A stretch of 51,524 bases of DNA from Gnetum montanum (Eukaryota > Streptophyta > Gnetopsida > Gnetales > Gnetaceae). The notes under the pieces were generated by a model, which had not been told where the DNA came from, ran no database searches, and was given only the letters and a program-made list of their open reading frames with translations. The stretch spans positions 7,626 through 59,149 of the forward strand of contig MNCI01024992.1 in the NCBI GenBank assembly GCA_015680685.1, given 5' to 3'. This document shows positions 1 through 10,103 of the stretch, in pieces (the stretch's first letter is position 1; each line of letters starts with the position of its first letter). The translations under genes and the position numbers were made by a program.

Positions 1-740
1 CCTCTAACTAAGACCCTTTCTCACTTCTTACTTCTCTTTTCTTCTAAACTAAGGAATGGAGGTTGTCCATAGGAGCATTGTTGTGTCTTGAGGGGATGGA
101 CCAGTCCTAGATTGGTGATGCAAAGTCACTAAAAGTGGTTGGTTTTGGTCTTGACTAAGGTTGGACTTTATTGGGTAATTTAACCATGAAACTCACAAGG
201 GACTTTATGTGACCATTATTAGGACATTTATTTCATTCTTTATAACATCCATGAATGCTCTCCATATCTTACCTCACTACCAATTTTTATGTTTTTGATT
301 CATGTCTTAGTTTGATGAGTTGAAATTCCTAAATAGATTCTTTGAGTTTGTTCCTTAACTTTCCATAAACATTCATCAACTATGGGGGCCCATAAACTCC
401 TTAGTTGAGGTTATGCAAGGGAAAAAAGGGCATGTGCCACTATGGGGAGGACCCACTTGAATATCTCATGGTTTAGTTAGTTAAGCTTCCTACTCTTAAA
501 TGTTTCCACAATCAAATCTTTCGTGCACTCCATCGTGCATCCAATTGTGTGCTCCTTTAGGCATTCTGCTTCATGAAATCTCATTCTCAAATCATTTCTC
601 CATTTTTTGAAACTTCAACACCCTCTTCTAATGTGTTCATCATGTTCTTGGCTTTTTGGGCTTCCATTTCATCCAAATTTTGTTCAAGAACTTCTTGTTT
701 TTTAGTAATTTTGTCAAATTCAATGGTGGTCAATAGCAAC
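1..740 (+). other. Element D noncoding region between integrase and internal promoter
   Basis: No ORF with family resemblance is present. The stretch is colinear with the reverse complement of about 7345-8100 in A and 23080-23780 in B. The best conserved block is at 428-458, around the motif GGGGAGGACCCACT, which recurs in A (7637-7681), B (23310-23356) and C (38723-38756). The role is unknown. The hairpin pair seen in A and B would lie just left of position 1. Confidence 0.7.
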
Positions 741-786
741 GTTGATTAGGCCTAGTTGATGCAACACAAATATCCTATAAATACTA
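741..786 (+). promoter_or_regulatory. Internal promoter-like site of element D (palindrome plus TATA box)
   Basis: A palindrome centred on AGGCCT (741-760, GTTGATTAGGCCTAGTTGAT) is followed by a TATA box, CCTATAAATACTA, at 774-786. It lies 430-440 bp upstream of the ORFx ATG at 1216. The same arrangement recurs in A and B, and the palindrome resembles those upstream of the LTR TATA box. That it is a promoter is inference. Confidence 0.55.
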
Positions 787-913
787 CCCAACACTTTGAA
801 ATTTTTGTCATTTGCCTCAAAATGGGAGGGGAGTTTTTGTAAATTTTTAGAGCCCATAACTTTCACACCATTTGTCCAAATCACGTCATTCTTTAATCCT
901 TTAGTTATTGGAG

Positions 914-1215
914 GTAAGCTCTTAGTCATGGGGGCCACAAACCTTAAGGTTTCTAATAAAAATTTTCAAAATTTTTCTAACTCCCCAAAGGGTTAATAAA
1001 TAAAATAACATTAAATCATCAATTTTTGAAAGTTTAACCCTTCTAACAAACTTTAGTAAACCTAAAATTAATTATTAATATAAAAATAATATTAAAATAA
1101 TCAACTAGGCCATGATCACAAATTAGCCAAGTGTAACTAACCCAAGAGATAAGGTATTTCCAATGTTTCAAAGTTACACATTAAGTGCTAATCCTTGGTC
1201 ATGTTGTGATTATAG
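914..1215 (+). other. Predicted intron in the ORFx leader of element D
   Basis: A plant-type 5' splice site, GAG|GTAAGC, starts at 914. A 3' splice site, GATTATAG|ATGG, ends at 1215, directly before the ORFx start codon. The 302-nt interval is AT-rich, as plant introns are. Equivalent sites occur in A (308 nt) and B (282 nt). No transcript evidence is available. Confidence 0.5.
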
Positions 1216-2883
1216 ATGGCACCTAGACCAAAATGCCCATAGGAAGGAGAACCATCACAAATAAAGGAAAAACAACCCAAAACTAGAAGGGGCCATGAAG
1301 AACAAGCCTAGGAGTAGGTAGCAGAAACTCACACAATAGGACCTCTTTAGAAGGATCTGAAAGTGGAATCTATTCAATAGATTTTAAAAGAACAGGGTAT
1401 GACTGAACAATCACAAAGAGAAGAGGCACTAGGGCCTGTACCAAGACTTGAGGTCACATTAACATAAGCCTAGCTAGATATGATCAAGCCTTGCAATGTC
1501 CAATGCTTAGTTCTCCAAGAACTGAACTTTGGACCATTCTTGGAACATGCTCCATTAGAAGTTAAGACACAATTGCAAAGTTCTCCCATGTGGTCCATCA
1601 TCACTACTAGTGGAAAGTGGTACATGGAAGAGATATATCTCTTTTGGAATAGTAGAAAGGTAGGAGCCATAGTGAGAATCAAGGACATTTAGGTGTCTTA
1701 CTCAATGGAAGCTATTGTGTAGGCTCTTGGTCTACCTAATTATAACACTCTTTTGGAAAAAATCTCTATGCAGGTAGATCCTAAGACAAAATGCAAGTGG
1801 ACCTCCTGGTGTTATGGGGTTAATAGCAAGGATTTTGGTGCACTCACACCGTTAGAGCATATATACTTCAAGATAGTGACCTATCACCTCAATTCGATGA
1901 TGAGGCCTAGCAAGGTGACAACCTTCTCTACCCATGCTTGTGCTACTTTAAGTGGAAAATTCTTTGTTAACCTTCCAAAGCTAATCTATCTAGAGATATA
2001 GAAGCATTTCAAGGAGAAGGAATGTAGAAGGAAAACCCTGTCATTTCTATGCCTGATCAAAAAACTCTATAAAAGGGCAAGGATAATCTACTACGCCAAT
2101 AATACGATCATGCATACTCCCATTGCCTCTTGGTTTGAGATGATGAAGGATAAGATCCCTAATATGTCAAAAAAAGAAGAAGCAATAGCCACCACCTCCA
2201 CCACCCACTCAAGAAACAATGCTGGAGGCCTGCATAAAGATTGAGCACTTGTGCAAAATCTAAGGGCAACACTTGCTTGAGTGGGAGCAGCAAGTAGGAA
2301 TAAGTGGTGGGAATCCATTTGCGTACCATCCTACAATGAGTCACCTCAATGAATTCACTTCAATGATTAGCTAGATTGAGGGAGGTGGGATAATATTCTC
2401 ATCCCAAACAATGCAACTACTTGTGAGGTCAAATCTTAGTGCTCAAGAGGTGATGGTGTCTCTTTTGCAATAACAAGAATTTCTAGAAATATTTGGGAAT
2501 GTTGCTACCTTTTTGATGTGCTTGCAGGAGGGTGAAGGGGCAATTGTATTGGTGATGCAACACAAAGGGTAGTAGACCATAGTAGAAGTGGTTGCTAATT
2601 AGATTGTTGAAGCTTTAAATGCACTTGTGGCACCTGTACTAGATGTTTCTACACTCAGAGATCTGCAAACATCTACAAGAAGTATTAGCAGAAGACTAAG
2701 TGCAATCCAACATGAAGAGTTGCTAGATTGACTAGTGGAAACCAAGCATCTAATTTTGAATATCTTTGATTTTTCAAATAAAATCACCGCAATCCAATTG
2801 AAGCTGCTTGAAGCAAAGGTCAAAGGCATCATTTTATAGGAACAACTCAAAATGCCATAAGCACAAAACCAACACTTAGCCAT
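1216..2883 (+). pseudogene. ORFx of element D, 5' part (post-pol retrotransposon ORF)
   Basis: Starts MAPRPK at 1216, matching MAQRPK in A and MAQNQD in B. It is broken by many in-frame stops. The best preserved stretch (1753-2001) includes YFKIVTYHLNSMMRPSKVTT and corresponds to 6033-6245 in A and 21690-21905 in B. It resembles the plant 'putative transposon protein' type of domain found in Athila-like elements (possibly Pfam Transposase_32 or ATHILA ORF-1, not checked). A Ser/Thr-rich linker and coiled-coil-like sequence follow. Element A interrupts the frame at 2883; the rest is at 15098-16295. Without A the ORF would be about 950 codons. The function is unknown. Confidence 0.65.
2879..2883. 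repeat. Target-site duplication of element A, left copy (GCCAT)
   Basis: GCCAT directly precedes the TGATGAG end of element A and is repeated at 15093-15097. It is five bases long, as expected for Ty3/gypsy integration. Confidence 0.95.
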
Positions 2884-3766
2884 TGATGAGTGGCGAGATA
2901 CCCCTACACCCAACCATATGAATCACAAAGCATTCACTCATGATCTGGTTGAATTTTATGGACTTTGTAGTTTCCAGTGCACTAGTCTTCTAGAAAGTGA
3001 ACCTTGCCTTAAGGTTGTTCATTGTCTTCTCAATTACACTTATGATGTACATTGGTATGGTTAAGTGTAATTGAGGCATCCAATTTTTATCATTTTGTAT
3101 TTTATGGTTTTGGTGTTTAAAGGGATATAAAAGTAATTGGATTAACTAATTTAATTTAACTAATTAATTAGTATCTAAGTAATCCTAACATAAGCATCTA
3201 ATCCCACTTTCTGCACACATTTTGAACCCACATATCCACTACTGGGTTACCAAGCACTATGTTACTGGGTGTACCAAGCAATAACATTGTTGGAATTACT
3301 AAGCAAATACGTGTTACACTCGAAGAAATCATACTTATGTGTTTAATCTATCTAGCTTATCCTACTTAATTACTTCATTAGCTTAATTATGGGAAAAAAT
3401 TGAATAATTAATTGAAAACCTTAAATACATAAATGAAACATTTAATCTATCCAGATTGTACAAGGTTTATTAGAAAGCTTATCTTTATTGCCTCACACAC
3501 TGTCATGCTCAAGTACAACAATGCTTGAATAAAGGTTCGTACACTCGATGACTCTTATTGTGGGCAGTTGGAAGAAATATTCTAACTCTCAAATGAACAA
3601 ACTACAAGAGCTTTGCTACTACTAAAATCTCTATACCATAAATGTAGTTGGTAGGTGTGTATTTATAGTTAAAAAGTGGACAATATGTTGATTGAGCCTT
3701 GTCGATACATGATATAATGCATTGACGAGGCCTCGTCAATGTAGCCAAGAAAACTATGACTCATCA
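2884..3766 (-). repeat. 3' LTR of element A
   Basis: Begins TGATGAG and ends CTCATCA in plus coordinates (883 bp). It is colinear with 14195-15092. On the minus strand the U3 end holds a GACGAGGCCTCGTC palindrome (about 3723-3738) and a TATA box (reverse complement of 3659-3668). It is followed by the polypurine tract, which identifies it as the 3' LTR. Confidence 0.93.
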
Positions 3767-3780
3767 TACCTCCATCACTA
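3767..3780 (-). promoter_or_regulatory. Polypurine tract of element A
   Basis: The reverse complement reads TAGTGATGGAGGTA directly next to the LTR. It matches AGTCATGGGGGTA at the same place in D and C, with G-to-A type changes. This is the plus-strand DNA primer site of the retrotransposon. Confidence 0.8.
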
Positions 3781-3984
3781 AATAAAAATTTGTCCTTTTA
3801 CACAATTGGAAAGGTATGGGATTATTGACTGATGGATTGACTTGACAAAAATGAAGTGTTTGAGTGTACGAACGAGCACATTCCAAAAAATGATGGTGTT
3901 CATGACACAAAATTGAACACCATGGCATGACTCTTCAAAACTGGATAACATGTTCTTTAATGGCATGAGGTTTGGTGGAGAAGC

Positions 3985-6796
3985 TTAAATAGTCCTAGGC
4001 AGTGGTGGCTCTAGAAGTTCTAAGGGACCTTTACCAACTTCACACATGTGTGATGGTCGAGGTGACTATGGCTATCCTACTACTGTTGTGACTTCATTTG
4101 GGAGGCAAAAAGCATCCAGTAGTGCTTTCATTTTCTCCTCCTTACTTCTAGGATAATGCACCATCCATCCAGCTTCACCAATGTGGATTGAAAGGGGCAC
4201 ATCCTAGGGATAGAATTGCTGAAAATAACTCCTTTGCATTAATAAAGTAAGTAGCAAATTTTTTAAGTTCAATGTTGAACACTCTGACTATATCATTCAA
4301 CTCCAAGTAATCATTCATCCTTTTGGCTAGGTTTTTAGTAGTTGATCATTGATTTGTGAATCGTACTTTGAGAACTTTGAGTTTATCATTTGTAGTCTCA
4401 AGCTTCTACTTAGTGTCTTTATGGTGCTTGAACTTTTCTTCGTATAACAAATACAAGCGAGTCACTTGTTTTTCTAACTCTGACTATGGCCATCTAGTAG
4501 CTAGCATAACCATGTTAACATAATGAAGATTGGCGAACTCCATGTACTCTATCATTTCTTCTATTTGCAACTCCTTTAGGCAGATCTGTGCTTTGTTGTA
4601 GGCAAAAATCCCATTAATGATGGGCTACTAAACTTATTTTTCTTGTTGGTGTTGCTAGAGAGCTTCATTTGTTTTCACCTTCGCCATTTGGATGTGCTTA
4701 TCGTTGACTTCCTTTTGCAAGCCAACCTAGTCTCTATACTAATTTTTTACTCTTTCAAACTTTAGAGCTTCATTCTTCTAGACAAAAATTTCTATAGTAG
4801 ATTTTTGGCACAAGGCATGAGCTTCCTTCATTGATAGATTTTGATTCTCTACAACCAATCTCTTCAACTTAGTGTTCACCCTGGTAACCTATAAATTGTT
4901 GCATTTGTTCATTCTGGGCATCAACATTGCACAAGCGATCGTTTTGGGTGGTCAGAGTCTGATTCTTCTAGTGCATCTAAGCCAAGTCCTTCTGAATTAA
5001 GTATGTCTTTACTTCTACTATGAACTAGTTAAAGATGGTTATTACTACCTCCTCCTCAACCTTTCTAAATCATTCTTGAAGTGTTAAGTTAAGAATTGCA
5101 AGATCAGTAAGACAGGCATGTAATTTAGAAACCTCCACATCCAAGCATTGATTTTATGCTTGAATTGTTTCGAGTTACCCCTCTAGAATTATGCACTTTC
5201 TCCTTGTGTCTAGCAACTCTAACTGGGTTACGGTGATGTTTTCTGAAAAATTGAAGATGTCTAGAATTGGTTGCCTAGTCCCCACTAGTCAATCCAACAA
5301 TTCCTCATGTTGGGCTACATTTAGTTTTTCATTGACCATGCCTACGGATGTCTTCACATCTTGAAGTGCAAATACATCTAGTACAAATTATGCAAGTGCA
5401 TTGAGTACTTTAACTACTTAGTCAACAACCACTTCAATCATTGTCTTCTATCCTTAGTGCTACATCACTAGGACAGCTTCCCCTTCACCTTCCTCCAATT
5501 GCACTGAGAAGGTGGTGGCATTCCCAAAGATTTCTAGGAATAAATGGTATTAAGATAATGACATCATCACCTCTTGAGCATTGGGATTCAACCTCGTAAG
5601 AAATTGCATTCATTAGCTAGAGAATATTGGTCCACCCCTCTCCATCTAGCTAATTGTTCGAGCCATCTCATTAAGGTGACTCATTGCTAGTCAGTACATA
5701 GATGGATCTGCACCACTCATCCCTACACATTGCTCTTGCTTGCTCAAGAGTTGCTCTCAAATTTTGTGTAGGCACTCAATGGTTGTGTGGACCTCTGGTG
5801 TTATTTCTTGAGTGGACAATGGTGGTGGTGGCTACTCCTCTTTGTTAGTTATTTTTGGCATCTTTTCTTTCATAATTTCAGACCAAGAGGCCAAGGAGCA
5901 TGTCTGATTATATCATTGGCATAGTAGACGATTTTTTTCCTTTTGCAGAGTTTTTGAATGAGTCATAGAAATGGTAAGGTTTTCCTTTCATATTCATTTT
6001 TTTAAACATTTTTTGATCTCTAAATAGATGAGTTATGGAAGTTTCATAGGAAATCTCCTACTTAGAGCGATGCTTGCTCGAGTAGAAAAGGTAGTCACCT
6101 TGTTGGGCCTTACCATGAAATTGAGGTAATATGCCATAATTTTGAAATAGACATGCTTCATTGATGTGAGCATGTCATACTCCTTATGTTCAACCTCATA
6201 GCATTGCTGAGTCCACTCCTTTTTGGCCTTAGGATCACCTTTCATTGATAGTTATACCAATTGTCTCCAAGTGTCAAGCAACCCCAATGCCTATGTGATA
6301 GCCTTAGCCAAGTAGGACACCTACATATCCTTGATTTTGACCATGGACCCTAGCCTTTTGTTATTTCAAAAGAGATATATCTCTCCCATGTACCATTTCC
6401 CACTATATGTGATGATTGGCCACATGGGAGAGCTTTGTAGTTTTGTTTTGACATTTGGTAGACCTTTCTCTAGGAATGGCCTAAAGTTTATTTCTTGAAG
6501 AACTAATCGTTGAATCTCTCGAGACCTAATGATGTCAAGGTAGGCTTGATCAAAGTAACTTCAAGCCTTGGCACTAGTCCTAGCACTTCCCCTCATTGTG
6601 ATTGTTCTGTGGACACTTCTTCTTCTGGAATCTGTCGAACAGAATTCACTTTAGGCTCATCACAAAGAGGTACCATTGCATGGGTTACCTCTGGTAGTTC
6701 TTGGGCATGTTCTTATTGGCCCCTTCTAGCTTTGGGCCATTTCTCCCTTAGCTGAGAGGATCCTCCTTCCTACATGTGCTTAGGTCTTTGTGCCAT
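3985..6796 (-). pseudogene. ORFx of element A
   Basis: Runs from MAQRPK (ATG at 6796) to a TAA at 3985-3987, whose context (RTI-stop) matches the end of D ORFx (GTI-stop at 16293). The full span is about 937 codons, broken by numerous stops. A recognisable piece at 6033-6245 has the YFKIMAYYLNFMVRPNKVTT motif shared with D and B. The C-terminal half is long, charged and coiled-coil-like, as is clearest in B. No membrane segment or retroviral envelope feature was recognised, although its position is where Athila-group elements carry an env-like ORF. It lies 3' of integrase with its own promoter-like leader. The function is unknown. Confidence 0.65.
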
Positions 6797-7104
6797 CTAT
6801 AATTACAAGAAGACCATGGGTTAGTAATCATTGTGTAACATGAAGCAATTGGGATATCTTTGTCTCTTTAGGATAGTTACACTTTGGCTAAGTTATGATT
6901 ATGGCTTATTTAACTACTCCAATCATTATTTTATTTGTGTTATTGTTAATAAATAATCCTAGAGGTTGTTGAAAAAGTTAACTTTTGAAAAAATTATTGC
7001 TTGTGTATTGTTAAGGTTATTAACCGTTTGGGAAAGTTAGAAATTTTTTTCAAAAATTTCATTGGAAACCTTAGGGTTCATGGCCCCCATGATAAAGAAC
7101 TTAC
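6797..7104 (-). other. Predicted intron in the ORFx leader of element A
   Basis: On the minus strand a near-perfect donor, CAGAG|GTAAGT, begins at 7104. A branch-like TTACTAAC and a TATAG|ATGG acceptor end at 6797, abutting the ORFx ATG. The length is 308 nt. The site agreement with D and B is the evidence; expression is not shown. Confidence 0.55.
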
Positions 7105-7250
7105 CTCTGGTAGCTATGGGATTAAAGAATGGAGTAATTTGGACAAATGGTTGGAAATTTAAGGGCTTTGAAAGGTTTCGAGCTCTAAAAAATGGGAAAA
7201 ACTCCCTGTGTATTATGAGGCAAATGAAAAAAAAATTCGAAGTGTGCAAT

Positions 7251-7342
7251 AGTATATATAGGATTTTTTCACTACATCAATGAGGCCTCGTTAATGGGGC
7301 CTCATCGATGTGGTTAGCTATGTCGATGAGGCCCCATCAACG
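7251..7342 (-). promoter_or_regulatory. Internal promoter-like site of element A
   Basis: On the minus strand, three palindromic half-site clusters of the form ATCGATGAGGCCTCAT (within 7274-7342) are followed by a TATA box, CCTATATATACT, at 7262-7251. The ORFx ATG is 455 bp downstream. The palindromes match those in the U3 region of the D/A-type LTRs. Promoter function is inferred from layout and from recurrence in D and B. Confidence 0.55.
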
Positions 7343-8168
7343 TAATTGTTGACCATTGTAGACAATCGTTGAGTTTGGTCAAACTTGGAAAATACAAAGA
7401 ATTTTTAATTGAAATTGGGATCAAATGAAAGCTCAAAAGGCCAAGAACAATATGAAAATATGAGAAGAGGGTGTTGGAGCTCATAAGTTTGGAAAAATGA
7501 AGAAAAAAATTATTTAGGGGATGAATGAAATAAAAGGTTAAGGAGCACTGAGCAAAATACACAATGGAATATGTGAAAGATAGGATTGTGGCATTGTTAA
7601 AGGTAAGGAACCTCAACTAATCAAGCCAAGAGCTGTGCAAGTGGGTCCTCCCCATAGTAAGCTCATGCCCTTATTGCCCTTGCATAACCTCAACTAAAGA
7701 GTTTGTGGGCCCCACAATCAATTAATGGTCATGAAAAGTTAAGGACCAACCAAAAAGAATCTATCTAAGAATTCCAACGCATCAGACCAAGACATAGAGC
7801 ATAACATTGAACACAGCAACGAGGTGAGTTATGGCAGCATGGATGGATGATAGAGAATGTGGAATGGAGTTCCAAATTGAGGTCATAAGAAGTCCCTTGT
7901 GGAATTTGTGTTTAAAATTACCTTGGAAAATCCATCCTCAATCCAAACCAAAACCAACGACTTTTAGTGACTTTGCATTGCCACTCTAAGATTGGTCCAC
8001 CCACATGAGACATGAGAGTGCTTCCACAAAACAACCACCATTCCATAAAGAGAAGAAAAGAGAGAAGTAGGAACTAAGAGAGTGCCTCAGTTCAAGGGGG
8101 CCTTTAGGCATGGGTGCATGTCTTTCTAGTCCCATAATTAGTGCTTATAGCCCATTTATTTTTCTAAA

Positions 8169-8334
8169 GGGTGTGCTTTGAATTTCCATCATATTCATAT
8201 TTTTTTTGAAATTTTTTTGGATGGGAATCACACCATGCAAAGACTTATTTATTTATTGTGTATTGTGTCTAAGGGGTGTACTTTGAATTTCCATCATTCT
8301 TTTTTTTTTGTGAATTTTTGTATGGGAACCACAC
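8169..8334 (-). repeat. Tandem pair of hairpin units in element A
   Basis: Unit 1 (8169-8234) and unit 2 (8275-8334) each start GGTGT.CTTTGAATTTCCAT and end with the pairing arm ATGGGAA..ACACC, separated by a T-rich loop, then ATGCAAAGA. The stems pair apart from a G-T type position. B has the same pair with different stem bases that still pair (23817-23983). Confidence 0.7.
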
Positions 8335-8883
8335 CATGCAAAGACTTCATGTGACTTCCTATTAGTGGTTGGAATGGAATGGTAAGAAGTCCATGAAAAA
8401 CACTTAAGCACTTAAGCAACAAGAAGAGTACAAAGAGTATTGAGTCTCCTTGAAGTCACATTCTTTATAAACCTTTTGAATCTTTCCTAATTTTAGAACT
8501 ACCAAGGTCACGGATTGATTAAAAGTTTCTTTAATGGAAGGGACTTCAACTTCCCATAACATGGAAATCCATAGACTTTATCGAATAGGCAGATGTCATG
8601 GACTCACTACCATCATTAGTAAATAGCAACAACAACATTGTGCCATGTGGTAATAAAGCAATTTTATTAGTAAAAATGAGGAAATATCACACTTGAACAA
8701 AACAAAACAAAGTAAAATATATAAGAAAATGTAAAATGGTCAAGAAAGGTTCAAAGGTACTAACGATGGTGTAAAATTAGAAAAATCTAAAAATCAAAAA
8801 TTTATAAAATAAATAACTTCTAAAATCAAAAACATGGAAAAAAAGTAGAGAAACTTAGAAGCCATATGGAGTATTACATTGGA

Positions 8884-8902
8884 TGGCCATCTCCCCCATG
8901 AC
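8884..8902 (-). promoter_or_regulatory. Internal polypurine-like site after integrase (element A)
   Basis: The reverse complement is AGTCATGGGGGAGATGGCC, nearly the same as the 3' polypurine tract but 5 kb away from the LTR. It is repeated at the same place in B (24595-24614) and in C (37624-37642). It could be a second plus-strand primer site; this is unproven. Confidence 0.4.
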
Positions 8903-9022
8903 TAAGTTGAAAGGAGGATATCTGAAAAATGGAACGTGGTTGTCCATCCATCAAGGTGGTAATTACACTAGTCCATCTTAGTTCGAGGAAATGTTTTACT
9001 TGTTGTATGTTAACCAACTACT

Positions 9023-10103
9023 TTTTATTTAGGCTTTAAGGCTTCTAAATCAAAATGGCCCTAGAGGAAAAGGTTTGATCAATTATATAAGATTCATCCC
9101 ACAATGTTTGGAATTTTTCCTTCTAAGGTACATGTTTGAGGTTCCAATAGAGGACCTTATCTCCTTGTTGAAGTTTTACCTTTCATATTCTTAGGTCATG
9201 ATGTTGCTTACTAAATGCCTTGTGCACCTCATTCAAAGATAGGCCCACCAATCAGTTTTCATCTAGCACATTCAAGTTGATCAATATTTTTTTCTGTGCT
9301 AGACTTAGCTCAAGACCTGGATCATAGGTTATTAAGAGTGTATGGAGCTTGGACTAAATTAAAAGCATTGGAAGTTTTCCATACACTAACTCATAGGGAG
9401 AGTAGCCAATAGGAAGTTTCCATGTTGAACAATAAGCCTAGAGGGCATCATTAAGTTTTGTACTACAATATTTCTTATATTTGCTAATGGTCCATGTTAG
9501 TATTTTTTTGATCTCCCAATTAGTTACCTCTACTTGACCATTGGCTTTGGGATGGTAGGGTGTTGCTAATTTATGTTCAAACTCCAAGCGTTGCATTAAC
9601 TTTTTAAAAGTGGCACTTATGAAATGAGTTCCATTATAAGAAATTAGTGAATGTGGCATCCCAAACCTATTTATAATATTTTGTTGTATAAATCTAGTAG
9701 TAGTGGATGATGTACAATTAGTAATGACTGCTGCTTCTACCCATTTTGTGTAGTAGTCGACTGCTACAAAAATATATGCCTTTCTGTTGAACATGGGTGT
9801 GATGGGATCCATGAAGTCAACTCCCCATGTGCCAAAAGGTTCTAGTGGTTGAATTCACTATTGAGGATCTTTCATGTGAGCAGTCATCCCCCCATCTCAT
9901 TGACAATGTTCACAAGATTAGACAAACTGGTGGACATCCTTGAAGATTGTAGGTCAATAGTATCCTACCATTAGGATTTTTATGGCCATGTGTCTCTCTT
10001 CATAGTGGCCTTTGCAAGGCCCTTCATGAGCATCTTGGAGAACACACAATTAATCTTCGTTAGGGATATACTAACAAATCATGATTTTCATGAAATATTT
10101 GGC
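9023..10103 (-). pseudogene. Integrase of element A (broken)
   Basis: The clearest part is 9438-9812 on the minus strand: VAVDYYTKWVEAAV carries the first catalytic Asp, then LISYNGTHF, where the family has LISDNG, so the second catalytic Asp is replaced by Tyr, and PYHPKANGQVEVTNWEI carries the catalytic Glu. The C-terminal region, related to 24729-24980 in B, ends at a TAA at 9023-9025. The upstream part, expected to hold the HHCC zinc finger, is broken by stops. Integrase would insert the cDNA into the chromosome; this copy is inactive. Confidence 0.85.

Larger units (their letters stand above)
7343..9022 (-). other. Element A noncoding region between integrase and internal promoter
   Basis: About 1.7 kb with no supported ORF. 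In minus-strand order it holds a polypurine-like site (8902-8884), two hairpin units (8334-8169), and the conserved GGGGAGGACCCACT block (7681-7637). It is colinear with 23071-24728 in B and partly with 1-740 in D. Confidence 0.7.

Noticed and set aside
3985-6796. ORFx as a true retroviral-type envelope gene
   Set aside because: No signal peptide, membrane anchor or cleavage-like site seen in any copy; only the genomic position resembles env.
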